Positions 1 to 23,215 are shown, counted from the stretch's first letter. The stretch: DNA of 64,000 bases from Rotaria socialis (GCA_905331475.1 CAJNYU010000541.1:1-64000); one strand, 5' to 3'. Numbers and translations: made by a program. Notes: generated by a model from the sequence alone, not told the origin.

Positions 1-174
1 ACTCCATTCAATGACACTGCACACTTGAGTTCGTTGATCATTAAGCTATTTCAAGATACAAAAGTACGCGATAGAGCTCGTCGAAATGCTTATGATTTCG
101 GTCGTAATATGATCTGGCCCATTATAGGTGCTAAAATTGAAGAAATTAGCCGCGATCTAATTTCGTCTGCATAA
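1..174 (+). CDS. C-terminal end of a glycosyltransferase (GT4-like), partial
   Basis: An open frame runs from the window edge to a TAA at 172-174 and encodes the last 57 residues of a protein. It contains the run RRNAYDFGRNMIWP. This resembles the C-terminal helix of family GT4 (group 1) glycosyltransferases, where an ARxxAxxYGRxMxW pattern is common before the last residues. The rest of the gene lies outside the window, so the donor sugar, acceptor and cell location cannot be judged. No intron is visible in this part. GT4 enzymes of bacterial type occur among acquired genes in rotifers, but there is too little sequence here to argue for transfer. Family call is moderate; exact function is unknown. 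Confidence 0.5.
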   Translation, partial: TPFNDTAHLSSLIIKLFQDTKVRDRARRNAYDFGRNMIWPIIGAKIEEISRDLISSA

Positions 175-1932
175 AACCAGACTATCCATCACTTACATAA
201 AAACAATACAATAACTATGATCATCATTATAACTTTTAATACACATTTGACTTCTTTTTTTCTTTTTTTTTCAAATAGTTTTTTGCCCCTTGCGTCTAAA
301 GTAACTTTTCTATTCTTTTCTTATATTATACTCGACATTTCCATATCGTAACTACTAACCATTTCAATAAAAACAATTCAACAATAAATGTTGCTGCAAA
401 CGTTTTTAATACACATTTTGACATCTAATCATAGCTATATATTTGAAAGAATGCAAATGATTTAATTGTAAATTTCACCAAGATAAGTTTTTGTTGGTAT
501 TAAGCTCAAATCTCAATCCAAAACAAAAACAACTTTTTATTCAACAGTTAATTTTTGACAGAATGATTTCGCATTACATTATTTCTTCACAGACACTAAT
601 GACCTACAATCATTAGAGTCGTTTGTTAACCATTATTAAATAATAAAAGAACTTAAACTGTAGAACTTGTTTAATTGCTTCGTTTAAGCTTGATCTTATC
701 AAATTCGGGCATATTCTAATACCTTTTATCTTAAACTTTTCATATTCAATCAACTGTGACAATATCATCTTTTATCTCTTATTCATATTGATTTAAAATT
801 AAAATCATATAAGTAGATAGATCGAACGCGATTGACGAATTTCTTCTTTATCTGAATATTTGAATACAGTACATATATTCGATTGAAAAACAAGACCTCT
901 AAGATTGTTTGTTGAGTTTTAAATATCATACAGCTTCATATATCTGTAAACCAAGATGAACATACATAAGGACTGCTCAAAGTTCGACAATTCATATGCA
1001 AAGCGTAATGATTAGTATAGAAACTCTTTATACTTCGTATATCTACATACTAAATGACTGCTTCTATTTGTATTGCAAAGTTTGATAGAAATGGTTTCAA
1101 TGAAATTTGCTTAGTACCAGAAAGTTGCTTAAAATCTTCAAAAAATGTAAAAGTGTATAAATAAATAGTGATGATTGATAAAAATCAATCGATAACGTCG
1201 AGCGCGTGGAACTTTATTATTTGAAAGTGAGGCGTTACAAAGCGGATATTTACTACTTGTATTATTTTATTCTCTGTTTTGATTATCTTTATAGGAATAT
1301 TACAATAATGTAAAGAATATTGTCAAGGTATCAATTAGTTCAAGCATTCGATCGCATTCAGGTTGAAATTTCCATTTCTATTGATTCATAAGTGCTATAA
1401 TATCTTTCCATTATAATAAAATAAATTAGAAATTCTATCAAAACTAAATAATAAATCCATCAAGATAAATAGTAGTTTTGGTTTCCAAAAATGATGGAAT
1501 TTCACTGGAACCGACAAGAGAAAAGAACCGGAGAAAACATTAGTTGGAAGCCATACTGCAATCAGAGAATTTTTCTAATTTCGTTCTTTGAGAGAACTTG
1601 ATCGTAACTTATTGAAAAACCTTCCGGGCGCTACATTACTTTCAACTTGCATCTATCTCTGGTTTTTTTCTCTTGTAAACTAGTTTTATTTATTGACTTA
1701 TAGTCTATTCAGACAAAAAGTATTCTTGATACTGAAATTATTTGTTATCGAGAAACTATGTAATAGGATTACACATTATCAAAGTCCATTTTTATTTTTA
1801 AGTAACGAATGCTATGATTTTATAAAAGCCAATATTTCTGATAACATATTGCTCTTGTGATATCTTTTATTAAAAATACGATTCAGATTTTTATTGTATG
1901 ACATTGTTCACATTGCAGAATCGCAACTAGTA
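175..1932. other. Intergenic, nothing recognised
   Basis: This is an AT-rich spacer with homopolymer runs and stops in all frames. I see no coding pattern, repeat unit or structured RNA. The glycosyltransferase (+) and the secreted-protein gene (-) converge on it, so it holds two 3' ends. Confidence 0.6.
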
Positions 1933-2587
1933 TTATGAACATGGCTGGCTGCAATCAGTATCTTTTGGTAAATCAAAAAGTGTAGGATCTTGTGGAGCAA
2001 TTTCCCATGCATCATAATCTGTAAATTGACGAGGTGTTTTAAAGTTAGGACCCGAATAGCGTACACCATTTCCAAGTTCATCAACTTCACTCCAATATTC
2101 ATGTTCCCAAGCATACCAGTGATCAACATTTCTACCATGTATCTGTTCTATTCCAAGCCAAGTGGCACTTTTAAGCCAATCTCGAGGTACACCGAAATTT
2201 CCTGGCAAAGCTATACAACAAAGATTATTAGCAACCACATAAACATTTTCAGTAATTAAAATAGTGCAACTAGATTGATTCACAGCCCAACCATAACAAT
2301 AACCAAAATGATCGTGCCGTTCTAGGCCATGCCATTTTCCACTAGGCGTTACGTTTGTATATGCATAATAGAAAAGACTACGATGAACATGTGGCTGATT
2401 ATCTTCATCAAAAGCAGTTACTATGGCTTCGGTTCTAAAAACGAAAATAGTTTTAATCATTCGATCTTTTTCTTAAAAACAATCAAATTTACTTGAATCC
2501 ATCAGGCCATAATGGATATGAAGGAGGAGTTTGACGTTCACATATAGCGAATGTCGCTATCACAAGAAATATTATAATTCGTAGCAT
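1933..2587 (-). CDS. Small secreted protein, uncharacterised
   Basis: There are two exons: 2493-2587 with the ATG at 2587, and 1933-2434, joined across a 58-nt GT-AG intron, giving 198 aa. An ATG inside the intron opens a frame at 2460, but the upstream start is preferred because it supplies a classic signal peptide (MLRIIIFLVIATFAIC). The mature part is rich in Trp, Tyr and Cys, with YCYGW, a CC pair, WYAWEHEYW, a YSGPNF segment and a C-terminal DCSQPC. This layout loosely recalls secreted ependymin-related or similar protist/invertebrate proteins. I cannot assign a family. It is probably exported and disulfide-bonded. It is divergent from CAD, with a 744-nt gap between the two starts. Confidence 0.65.
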
Positions 2588-3331
2588 ACGTTATTATTAC
2601 TGAAGTAGACTCTCGCAAAGCAATTGGGTTCTCTTTTAAACGATGAAAATTTTCACTATGTCATATTTATTCATGAGAATTCTATCACCTGTCTTAGATT
2701 TTTCTGTAGTAAGGATTGCGGTGCATATTTTTATGTTTCATTTTTACCTTTGTTTAATAGCATACTGAGTTCATAACGATGTATGACAAGGGAACAAAAT
2801 GAACACAGAAATCGTGAATAATAGATAAAAAAAACTATAAGATAACAACGATTGAACAGTATGGAAAAAAACATGTAGGATGAAATAAAAAATACTCTAG
2901 AATAACGAAATGTCTCATGAAGCGTCCAATATTTTAAAGCTAGAAGTAAATCTTATATATCCTAGATTATTGTAGTCGATAAAATTAAACTGCGTAAAAT
3001 ACATTTCAAATTCACCAGAAATAGATGTCAGGAGCACTGGATGAAAAAATTCAAAATAATACTATTGGACGATTTCAATTGCATCATTGTACCTCGACAT
3101 AAAATATAGCGAGATTCCAGGAAATATTTCGCACATATTCCTCGTGAAATTTAGTAGAATTTGTTTATCAGAATACGTGCCAAATTCTTTCCAATGGAAT
3201 GTAAAAAGATATTTTTTTAAAGCCTCGATAAAGTTAAAGTATTTATATGCAGTCGTTATTTCTCTTCTACATGAATATATCAACTATCGCTAATCTTTCA
3301 ATAATAAACTAAATTTGGTTATTTTTTCAAG
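2588..3331. other. Divergent intergenic region upstream of CAD
   Basis: This spacer separates the starts of the secreted-protein gene (-) and CAD (+), so both promoters should lie here. Short open frames occur on both strands near 3062-3293, but they are antisense images of each other and show no family features. A pyrimidine-rich tract ends in AG directly before the CAD ATG at 3332. This looks like a splice acceptor for a 5' UTR intron or a spliced leader. Confidence 0.45.
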
Positions 3332-13349
<10,018 letters not shown>

Positions 13350-13572
13350 TGCTCAGACTTGATGCTGATATTTTTCTTTTTATCTATTTACTCCAGCAGT
13401 TTTTGTTGTTGTTAGCTATTTCAGATTATCTGCTGTTATTGTTGTTTGTTATTCGTTGGTTTTAGTTTCAGGAAAGTCAGATTATCATGAATGCGGCATT
13501 TTTAATTGTTGTTTTTGTTAAAACATATGAGCAAAGAGTATGTTAAAGATAAATTGGAATGATTTTCAGATA

Positions 13573-13884
13573 ATGTCTAAAGCACTTCGATTCGCACCGA
13601 CTGTAAAAGAATTACGCTTACATTTATGTCAAAAATCAACAACTAGTGCTGGTGTACGTCAATTTATTGAAAAATTTTATGTTAATTTAAAACAACAAAA
13701 CCCAGCAACGCCAATACTCATTCGAGAATGTTCAAATGTGAATCCAACATTATGGACACGATATGAATATGGAATTGAAAAACAAATACCATTAACGGGC
13801 ATGAATGCTGAACAAGTTTTCAACGCGGTTGAAAATTTAACGACCAAAACGATTCCAAATACTGCAAATCGTTTGCCTAAATAG
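13573..13884 (+). CDS. NDUFA2: NADH:ubiquinone oxidoreductase subunit A2 (complex I B8)
   Basis: This is a single-exon gene of 103 aa, close to the usual ~99 aa. NDUFA2 is an accessory subunit of mitochondrial complex I with a thioredoxin-like fold. Diagnostic stretches are ELRLHLCQKS, GVRQFIEKFYVNLK, TPILIRECS and a LWTRYEYG segment, matching the family nearly end to end. The frame is open further upstream to 13540. I chose the ATG at 13573 because the family N-terminus begins shortly before the hydrophobic strand. In addition, a TTTTCAG acceptor-like site sits just two bases ahead of it. It lies 223 nt after CAD and 161 nt before ESF1 on the same strand. Confidence 0.92.
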   Translation: MSKALRFAPTVKELRLHLCQKSTTSAGVRQFIEKFYVNLKQQNPATPILIRECSNVNPTLWTRYEYGIEKQIPLTGMNAEQVFNAVENLTTKTIPNTANRLPK

Positions 13885-14045
13885 ACATTTGTACTTTTGC
13901 ATTTCTTTTCTTTTTTTCATTTCGACTAACCATATTACGTAGGTTTATTTCTTTTTTTTTTCCTCAAAGAAAACTCTATATCCAAAATTAATGTCTGTTT
14001 AACCTATTCATAATTGTAGATCATTTTACGTTTAGAAGAAAAAAC

Positions 14046-16779
14046 ATGGATGAACTTAAAAAAGATAGTCGTTTTGCTCATATTACAAAAGACCCACGTT
14101 TTCGACCCGTAGCAAAAAATGAGACAAAATTAAAGATTGATCGACGCTTTGCATCGATGTTTAGTGATCCAAAGTTTAAATTAAAATATACAGTTGATAA
14201 ACGTGGAAGACCTCTTGTTAAAGAACATACAACACGTGATGATATGAATAAATTCTATCATCTGGATGAGGATGAAAGCAGTTCGACGTCATCCGATGAA
14301 GAGGAAGAAGAAGAAAAGCCAAGAAAAAATAAAAAATCCACAGATGATGAACAACTTGATGAGCTACTCGAAAGTGATGATAGTGATGATGAAGAAAAAG
14401 AAGACAATGATAATGATGAAGAAGACGATCAAAAGTCAAGTTCATCAGAAGAAGATGAAGAAATACCTGAAGTTGCTGATGGTATCGAATGGAATGAATT
14501 TGATGATAAATGCACACGGTAATTATTTATTAGAAAATTGATATTTATGAAATAGATCTATTAAAATGTCGTCAATATAGACTGCTTGGATCAATTTTTC
14601 GTTATAGTTCGAAATAACTTTTAGATATAGATTTGAAAAAATATTTTTGAGATATTTGAACGCGCGTCTTCTCGTAACACTATGAAATATTCGATTTAAA
14701 AAAAAATTCAGAGAAGATTAACACAAATATCTTATCATCGTCAAGCCCTAGTAGTTTTAATTCTTATTCAAATTATGAATAATTCTCTGGCGTAATTGTA
14801 TGATGAGGAAAATTCATATAGAGGCTGGATAGTTTTGATTGATTTCAATTATTATGGTTTACTCTGGCTTTTTTAAACCGATTTTTCACAAAGACTTTGA
14901 CAAACTCTGTCTAACTGTGAGAAAAGCAAATGTTGCACAGATTTAAAATTGCAAATATTTCAACATATAAACAAAAGAAATGAATAATTGATTATTCTCT
15001 TGTTTAGTTCTGATGAAATCAGTCATCGATTGGCAATATGCAATATGGACTGGGATCGTGTACGTGCTATTGATATATTTACCTTACTGAACTCATGGAA
15101 ACCACCAGAGGGTGTGATTAAGTCAGTTACTATCTATCCATCTGAATATGGATTAAAACAAATGGAAGTCGAAAAGAAATTTGGTCCACTGCCTGGAACT
15201 GCAAAGCCTGTTATTACTACAGACAAGTAAGATTTCTTTAGCAACTCTGAACTATACCTTACGTTATGTTTTGCTTTTGTTGGGTATTCTAGAAATGGTA
15301 CTGATAGTGGTCATCAAAGTGAAGCTGAAGAAGAACCTGATGAACCTGAATTAAAATCTGATGATGATGATGATGAAGAACCAAATTATAATCAAGATGA
15401 CGATCAAGATACAACTGATCCTGTTCTACGTGAACGTTTACGAAAATATCAATTAAATCGTCTAAAGTATTACTATGCTGTTGCCGAATGTGACAGTGTA
15501 GCAACGGCAAGTCGTATATATGAAGAATGTGATGGACTTGAATATGAAACGAGTGCTGTTCGTCTTGATTTACGTTTTATACCTGATTCAGTTATATTTG
15601 ATTCTTCGATCCCAGTGCAAGATCAATGTACTCAATTACCAGATAAATCAGTGTATAAGCCAATACTTTTTCGTAATACAGCATTGACACAGACAAAAGT
15701 TCGTTGTACATGGGATGAAACACCCATCGAACGACGTCGATTAACCAAGAAGAAATATACACTTGAAGAATTGGAACAAGTTAATTTAGATACTTATTTA
15801 GCATCAGAATCCGATGACGAGCTCGAAGACAATGATGATAATGACGTTAATGAAGGAAGTGACGATGAAAATAAAAACGACAATGGTGTTTTTAAAGTAC
15901 CAAATGTTCCAGACAATTCAAATAAACAGAAACAAAATAAACCCGTTATTCGCGCACCTAGTGTTCTTAGTACTCAAGATGATATTGATCGTTATAGGTA
16001 ATCGATCAAGAAAAATTCAAAAATATTGATTCTTTTTAATCTTATTATATTTTAGAGCTTTACTTTTGGATTTTGATGATAATCCTAAAGCAGGCAAACA
16101 GTCCAAGAAAAAAGTAACAAATTTCTTCGATGAACAAAATAGTGATGATGAAGATTTCAATCAACGTAATGGCAGTAAAGATGATGATGATGACGACGAC
16201 GACGACAGTGATATTGATATGGAAATAACATGGCAACCAGGTTTAAAAGGTAAAATAGACGAAAAATTCAATAAAAAAGATCATATAAACGTGAACAAGA
16301 AGAATAAAAAGCCAAACAAATTAAATCTTGTCAAAGATCAACTAGAGCAAGAGGAAATAGCAGATTCAACTGAAAATGATCGTGAAACACTTGAATTACT
16401 TACTTTTGATGATGATATTGACGATAAACGTGATTATAATCTTCGTGATATGATCAAATCACATAAGCAAACATTAAAAGCTGCTAAGAAATCAAAAAAA
16501 TCACAAAAAAATGCATCCAATGTTGTCGAAACAAAAACAAACAATGATAATTTTACATTGAATCTTGATGATAGACGTTTTCAAGCTGTTTATTCACAAC
16601 CGGCATTTAATATTGATCAAACCGATCCTCATTTTAAATCAACACTCGGTACACAGCAGCTTATTGACGAAAAATTAAAGAAGAGAAAATTCAATAGTAT
16701 AACTTCATCGTCAAGGACTGAACTTGATGATGATGATATTGTTGTTAAATTAAAAAGAAAATCAGCAAAAAAAGATTAA
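14046..16779 (+). CDS. ESF1: ESF1 nucleolar pre-rRNA processing protein
   Basis: There are four exons (14046-14518, 15008-15226, 15293-15997, 16056-16779). ESF1 is a nucleolar factor needed for 18S rRNA maturation in the small-subunit pathway. The N-terminus has SRFAHITKDPRF and RFASMFSDPKF, typical of the family. Exon 2 has EISHRLAICNMDWDRVRA and the IYPSEYG motif. Exon 3 has LKYYYAVAECDS and IYEECDGLEYE with LDLRFIPD. The C-terminal NUC153-like motif is DDRRFQAVYSQPAFNIDQTDP. Long acidic D/E/S tracts separate the domains, including a Gat/Gac repeat near 16178-16206. The start is followed directly by the family N-terminus. Intron 14519-15007 (489 nt) shows nothing coding. AATAAA-like sequence follows the stop directly. 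Confidence 0.95.
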
Positions 16780-17894
16780 ATAAAATAAAATAATTGTTTT
16801 TGATGCTGTTAGGAATCATGTTTTATTCCTGATCGGTCAACAAGAAAAAATAATATATCTACGTGACTAGCAGTTACAGAATAAAAACTTTCTTTGCCAA
16901 TCTGAACACGAACAAGACAAAAGCACATTATTCTATCATAGATAACGAAATATTACTGATCGAAATTTCATGAAACATAAACTTTGACAGTTTATGAATA
17001 CGATATTTCGGTTGGTAGAAATTCTGTATTTACATGAAGTTTTGTTGTGGAAGAAATGCACTTTTCTGGGAAAATATATGAGGAACATAATTAAATACTG
17101 TGGTACATCAAATCCTAGGGAGAAAATAAAAATCATCATAATCGAATTTATTTCAAATTTCTATTGCTGGACCTATCCATGATATGAATATAATGGTAAC
17201 TTTCATCCAATGAAACAGATATGAATACAAACTTCATAGATTATCACGTAATAGTCAGATGAAAAGCAACTATGTTAGTTATTATATAAACAATCTGTGA
17301 AACTCGATGTATGCACTAATTTTTTCTTTAATCGAACCCACATTAGACTGGCAAATGCACTGGAACTATCGAAAACGAAATGTTCTCTATGTTATCAATT
17401 ATTATTTAATTAAGGAATTTTTCTTCTGATTTATATATATATATATATACATTTAAAGATCTATTTCACCGACTAGTCACAGTGCTCATGTCAATAATCT
17501 ACACAAGGATCTTTATTTTTTAGCAGGAATCTTAATCATGTGTATTTGATTCTAGTGATTATCACCGTGAGCATTTATAGTAAAGAAAATACTTAAATCA
17601 TCATTCGATTTTACATATATATTTGCCTTGTAATGTTTTGTTGTTTCAACAATAAGGTTAAAAAAATAACAATGAATTTATGAATGGAATTTTTCTCAAT
17701 TCTTGTTACATATATTCATAAATATCTTCCTAGAGTTGTTGTGTTAGTCCTGTTCTTTTTCAAACAAGAAAAGAGATAAAAATTTGATGAAGCAACAAAA
17801 AGAAAGAGGAGCTGGTTCATGATTGAATAATAACATATTTTGTCAGAATGGTGAAAACAAACATTGGAAAATAAAAGCACGAAAAAAAGCCGCA
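16780..17894. other. Convergent intergenic spacer, ESF1 / PSMD11
   Basis: This is an AT-rich gap between two converging 3' ends. It has overlapping AATAAA-type signals just after the ESF1 stop and a short (TA)n run near 17436-17450. Short open frames at 16936-17182 lie on both strands and lack family features. No gene was recognised. Confidence 0.55.
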
Positions 17895-20826
17895 CTAAGA
17901 AAGTTTTTTCGTTTTACTAAAGAGAGTATCAACTACTTTAGACATATTTTGAATAATGACCAAAGCATCTTGATATTGTGTATCGGATGCTGTTTCATCA
18001 AAAATAACGATATTGGCTGAACCTTGATCAAGAATGCCAATTAATTTTTTATCTAAAATCATTTGAGAGAGTTTTTTCTCGACAACATCCTGTGCGAAAG
18101 AAGAAAGATGATAAATATTTTATTGAATTCAATGACATACTTGAGGTAGATTAATCAAATGTGCAATATGTTCGATTTGAACATTAGAAAATGGTTCAAG
18201 TAAACGACAAAGATTTTGTTCAAGTAAATTATCATATAATGTACCTAAATGTGAGTGAACCATTGGATCACCAGATAGTTCAGTTTTATAATCTTGTAAT
18301 GCCTAAAAGATCAATCATGAATTTCAAAGTTTTTTTTCTTTCTCGTTAATTCAATCAAACCTGTTGAAAATCAGCTAATGATCGTTTTTTACTTGCTTGT
18401 GCAACGGCTTTCATAGCCTCAACATCTCGACCACTATACTTAAGTGCTAATTTAACTGACATAAGTGCATTAACATCATCCGGTCTAAAGATCATTACAA
18501 ACAATAGTAGCGAATAAAACTATTTAGTTTTTTTTTTAACAACATACGCATTCATCATCACTTTTGATAATAACATATATTTGAGTGCAACAATACCCTT
18601 GTTACTATTGATTTGATCATAACCTTCAAATGCTTCATAAAAATAGGAAAATGCTGTTTTAAAATCTTTATCTTCGGCAGCATGTAAAATTCCTTTGATA
18701 ATCAAAATAAAAAAAGAAATTCTTCTTTTGTAAAAAAATTCAAGTCTACGTAAGAAAATCTTTACCAGATTGTAAATCAAGACTTGCTTGAAGTTTTGGT
18801 GGTGTATAAATTCCATTTGCTGTTGTTCTTGCCGATGTCAATGCAGCTCTATCAAGTAAGAAAAAATAGAGAACAATTTCAATTTGAGTATTTGTAGTTT
18901 GTAATTAAATTACCTTGCTTTTTGTAAATTACCTAAAGCAAAATATGTTTTACTTTCCAGTAGTTGAACTTCAACAAGTAATTGTTTATCATCAAGTTTT
19001 TTTAATTCTTTAAGTAATTGTGAACCAAGTATAAGTGCTTCATTGTATCGTTGTGTATCATAATATAGAGCAACAAGACGTGCCTGAATAACAGTAACCA
19101 CAACAAAATCATTACTATTATTATTGAATATGATAGGAATGTTTTTATTTTTACTTCAAGTTCTTGTCGAAGAAATGTTCGATTTTCATTTTTAGCCCAT
19201 TCAATATTATCTTGACATAATGAAACCTAAATAAAAAATATATGTGTAAAAATTTATTTTGAAATGCCGATAATAATTCTTTCGGCAATTTATTTTCATG
19301 AAAGAAATAAGTACGTGGTTCTTAATTTTACAGTTACGAAGTTTCGATTTCAATCAAGTTTTTATCAGGCAATAGAACGATTTATTTAATAGATAGCAGA
19401 TGTCTAGTATGTTACACCGTATGTTTTCTGCTCTGATAGTAGAACTGAAAGCAAGACGACAACTCATATATCATACTTCTTTCAATCTTCCATCAGAAAA
19501 GAAAACATGCGACGTCATCTAATAGCCATCTGCTGTTCATTATAGACAATTAGCTGGTGTCTGAGCAAGGTCTAATCGAAATGGAAACTTTACATCGATC
19601 AATTAAGCAAAAAGAAAGAAAAGGAAGATTATTAAATGAACATGACAGAACTACCACATTGATATTAATTGTATGAGACATAAATCTATTAATAGTTAGT
19701 TGTTATATTCGGATTCGAGAATTTATCAACATGAAATCACTAGTAAGCTTAGAGTATTATTACTCTATAATATTATTCTGTCAATATTTTTTTAGTTGAT
19801 TGTTTACGTCTATATCAAGGAATCGTATTTATGAAAAACGAAATGTCTAGATGATTGAGTTGATGAATGTAGTCTTATTTATTTATGATCTTTACCAGAA
19901 AATATTACAAAAATATGATTGAATTTCTAAATCTACGATTAAATTCATTCCTCTTAGTTTCATAGACTGTTTTTTCTTCGAGTCATGCTTGCGTCCACTG
20001 AATTTAAAACAAACTGTAGAGTAGTATATTCAATTCACTATAAGAAGAAAAAAAAATTGCAGCGATTAATTCGGGACTCATAAATCGGTTAGCTATCTTT
20101 GCCTATGTTTATAATTGATATATACTAATAAAAATAAATTAAATTATCGATAAACAAATTTTTGTTTTTCTATTTTTATATGCACTGCCGATGGGTTTCG
20201 TAGGCTATATACTCGACGAAAACATGAGTGGGGCGTATTCTGCTTTTTCTTCTTCTTGTTATAACATCAGAAAAAAATATGATTTCAACATTAACTAGAT
20301 TCTAGAAATAAAAATAAAAGAATATTTTATTTACTTCTTCACCAGTACCAGCTTCCATATCGAGAAATAGATCAACAAGAGTTCGCACAAGTTTAGCTGC
20401 TTTAGCTCTGCTAACAAGGCCCAGAAATGGACGTGTTGTTTTAATTAGAGATGCTAATGCTAAAAAGACAAAATTCATCTTCTTGTTTTTGTTTTTTAAT
20501 TGAAAGAATAATTCTATATTAATACCTTTTGCATCTTTAATTTCCTTATAAAGTTTTCCAAGAGCAAGTAAAGCTGATTCTTTAATTCTTACTGAATCTT
20601 CATTGTCAACAACAACTTGAAGTTTAACTATTAATATAAAATATTATTTATTTTTTATAATTTTTCAATATTAAAATTTACCTAATTTTTCCAGTATTTC
20701 TTGTGCCGATTTATAATTTTTTTCAACTAAAGCTGCTTCAGCTTCTTCTAACTCAATTTGTTCAGGTAATTTTGGCTTTTCATCTGCCATCGGTTGTACA
20801 CTATCAGTAGTTGTTAATTCCGGCAT
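17895..20826 (-). CDS. PSMD11: 26S proteasome lid subunit Rpn6 (PSMD11)
   Basis: Ten exons join in frame to 440 aa (human 422). From the start they are 20682-20826, 20526-20627, 20335-20459, 19155-19226, 18914-19083, 18766-18848, 18548-18692, 18361-18484, 18141-18302 and 17895-18089. Rpn6 is a lid subunit that clamps the base and core of the 26S proteasome through TPR-like repeats and a PCI domain. The N-terminus reads [12 protein letters not shown] and then an acidic helix. The C-terminus has [29 protein letters not shown] and [12 protein letters not shown], nearly identical to the animal protein. The 1108-nt intron 19227-20334 holds nothing I recognise. It starts 162 nt after the SPIN90-like stop on the same strand. 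Confidence 0.95.
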
Positions 20827-20988
20827 TGAATTTTCTTTTTAAAATCTACAAATCTAAAATTAGATCATTCTTTTTTGTATTCATCTACTAGTAAAATTTA
20901 TGTATTTATTTTGCTTTAAAATATACCGGTCAACTATGAAGAAATACATACATCTAGATCAAAATTAAAAAAGAGAAAAGAAAATAAT

Positions 20989-23215
20989 TTAGAGATAGAA
21001 TGGCATGTCATTCGTTGATAACCAATAATGCTGACGAAGAATATCATTTATGATAAAACGATTTTTCTTTAAACAATTTTCCGCATATAAATGTGCTCGA
21101 AAAACAGTTTGAAGTTCATCAATGCGTGGACATGTTTCGGATGTTATCGATTGACTGCGAAGAATTAATTCTAATAAGGATAAATAAGCTGTTGTTGACT
21201 GAAAAATACAAAAATTGAATTATAAAAAGAAAAATATTTGTTAAAAAAAGGAAGATTTTACTTCATCCGTTGTTGCACGATCAGATAATTCTCTACTTAT
21301 TATTTCCACAATTAAACGTCGATCTGAATCATATAGAACTGCATCACTTGTTGCTGCTTGATCAGCAAATAAATCGGAAAAAAATTTCATTATCGAATTT
21401 GTTGTTTTACATTCAATAGGATCAACTATTTAGTATAAAATATCAAAAAAAAAAAAATAGAATATTTAAAAACATTTCAATTGTTTTCACTTACCACTTC
21501 GATTAAATAATAAAATTAATCTTTCAATTAATTCTCTACATGATAACTGTTCATTAACAGCCAATAATGTCAGCATTAATGGATTTTCATGAGGAGAATC
21601 GAAACGTAAATTAAATGACAAAATAAACTTTATTGCTGTTAGTATCAATTCATCATTTTCACCATTATTTTCAATTAGATCAAATATACTTTTTAAAAAT
21701 ACACAATTCGATAATTGACCTAAATAGAAAATTCTATAAATATACTGAGCAAAATGTTTATTTACCATAACTATGCACCGGAAACAATTCATTAGTTAAA
21801 AGTAAATCTGTAAGTAGACGAAGTGCGAAGATCACTGTTGACTTAACATTGTCACCTAAAATCATTTAAATAAGATATTTTTCTAATTCTGTTTCTTTTT
21901 GTTTCAGTCACATAAGCATTGCGTGATAAAATTACTATTCAAACTTGAATTAAAAAGTTTCTAAATAACTTCGAATTTCGTTTGAATAGTAAAATAAACA
22001 TTAAGTAAAAGCAACTACATACACATGCGCTATATTTAAACACCTGTTGCACAAATACTATTAATACTTGTTTGAATAATTCGAATACAATTCGATACTA
22101 TTGGATGATCGATTACATTTGTGAGACAAAATTTTCGATTTATTTCACATAGTAGATGAACTATGTCACATAGAACTCCATGAATCGTATTGCCAACATT
22201 CTAATAAAATAAGATAAATCGTTTCTTTGAATAGATAAATAAAATAACTAACCATTCCAGTTAAATTCATAAGATCAATTAAATGCAATTGAATATCTTT
22301 TCGATCAATTAATTTCGAAAGCAAATTACAATTGAGATTAACATGAGATTGCTAGAATATAAAAATTAATAAATAGTGTTTTTCTCTGTATTAAGAAATG
22401 ATAATTGAATGATTATAGTCTATGGCAATAGTATGAGATTTTGTTCATGTTACAGACCTATTAGCCTCGAGCTATACTCATTCCACAAAAATATACGTTA
22501 AAAGCTTATTCTTTTGAAAATTCGTTAAACAATAAGAAGAACTTTCGATTATTATTTTCTATCGCATGTGCTGTATGAGTATAACAAATCTATGTATGAC
22601 CTTGATCCATCAAAAATCAATTGTTCGTCTATTGGGACGGAAATTCTGTGTTCAATAATTTTCCGGAAATAGCCATGATTAAAGTTATAGAATCCAAATC
22701 AGACATTCATTATAGAAAGGAAAATTTACTGTCTGGTTTTCTTATCAAATTTTTTACTAATGAATTATATTTGTTTTTCTTACTAATAATTCTTGTAATT
22801 GACGGATACTTTCTAAAAGTGTATTAGCATCACGTCCTAATGTATAATTTCGTTCTTCAGCGTCATTTGAACATGTACTAATTGTTTCTATTAATTGTCG
22901 AAAACGACGTAAATCTGGATGATCAATACTTTGATCGAAACGCTAAAAATACAACATACAAAATCAATTTATTGATTTCAAAAATGTTTATTATTGCCAA
23001 ATTACTTGTACAGATTTTTCTAGATCATTCCATTCGTGATCATGAATATTTGCTTCAGATAAATAAGAAAAGAGTTTGGAAGATAACTGCGAACAGGTAA
23101 CATAACTTGAATGTGTGGTTGAATGTATCAATGAAATAATGTCACTAGCGATTTCATCTGAACGTTCTGTTGAATTATTATAATCATCATTATTTGTAAT
23201 TATTGAATCGTTCAT
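20989..23215 (-). CDS. SPIN90/NCKIPSD-like (Ldb17) actin regulator without SH3 domain
   Basis: Eight exons (23006-23215, 22784-22942, 22253-22351, 22044-22200, 21766-21855, 21495-21719, 21262-21425, 20989-21198) sum in frame to 437 aa. The C-terminal half matches the helical SPIN90/Ldb17 domain: TAIKFILSFNLRFDSPHENP, ELIERLILLFNRSG, a KFF.DLFAD segment, and a YLSLLELILRSQ.IT....RIDELQ segment as in NCKIPSD. SPIN90 proteins bind and activate Arp2/3 to seed unbranched actin filaments. Vertebrate NCKIPSD begins with an SH3 domain and a Pro-rich linker. Here the chosen start, MNDSIITNND, leads straight to the helical part, so those regions seem absent. Upstream exons could have been missed. Family call is good; function is by inference. 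Confidence 0.72.

Noticed and set aside
3062..3293. Overlapping open frames on both strands before CAD
   Set aside because: They are mirror frames in AT-rich spacer, with no conserved motif or splice context.
14218..14517. Long His-rich minus-strand open frame across ESF1 exon 1
   Set aside because: It is the reverse of the acidic GAT/GAA repeats that code for Asp/Glu in ESF1. Its composition is entirely explained by that.
22621..22827. Plus-strand frame within a SPIN90-like intron
   Set aside because: It overlaps the 3' part of a coding exon in antisense and has no domain pattern.
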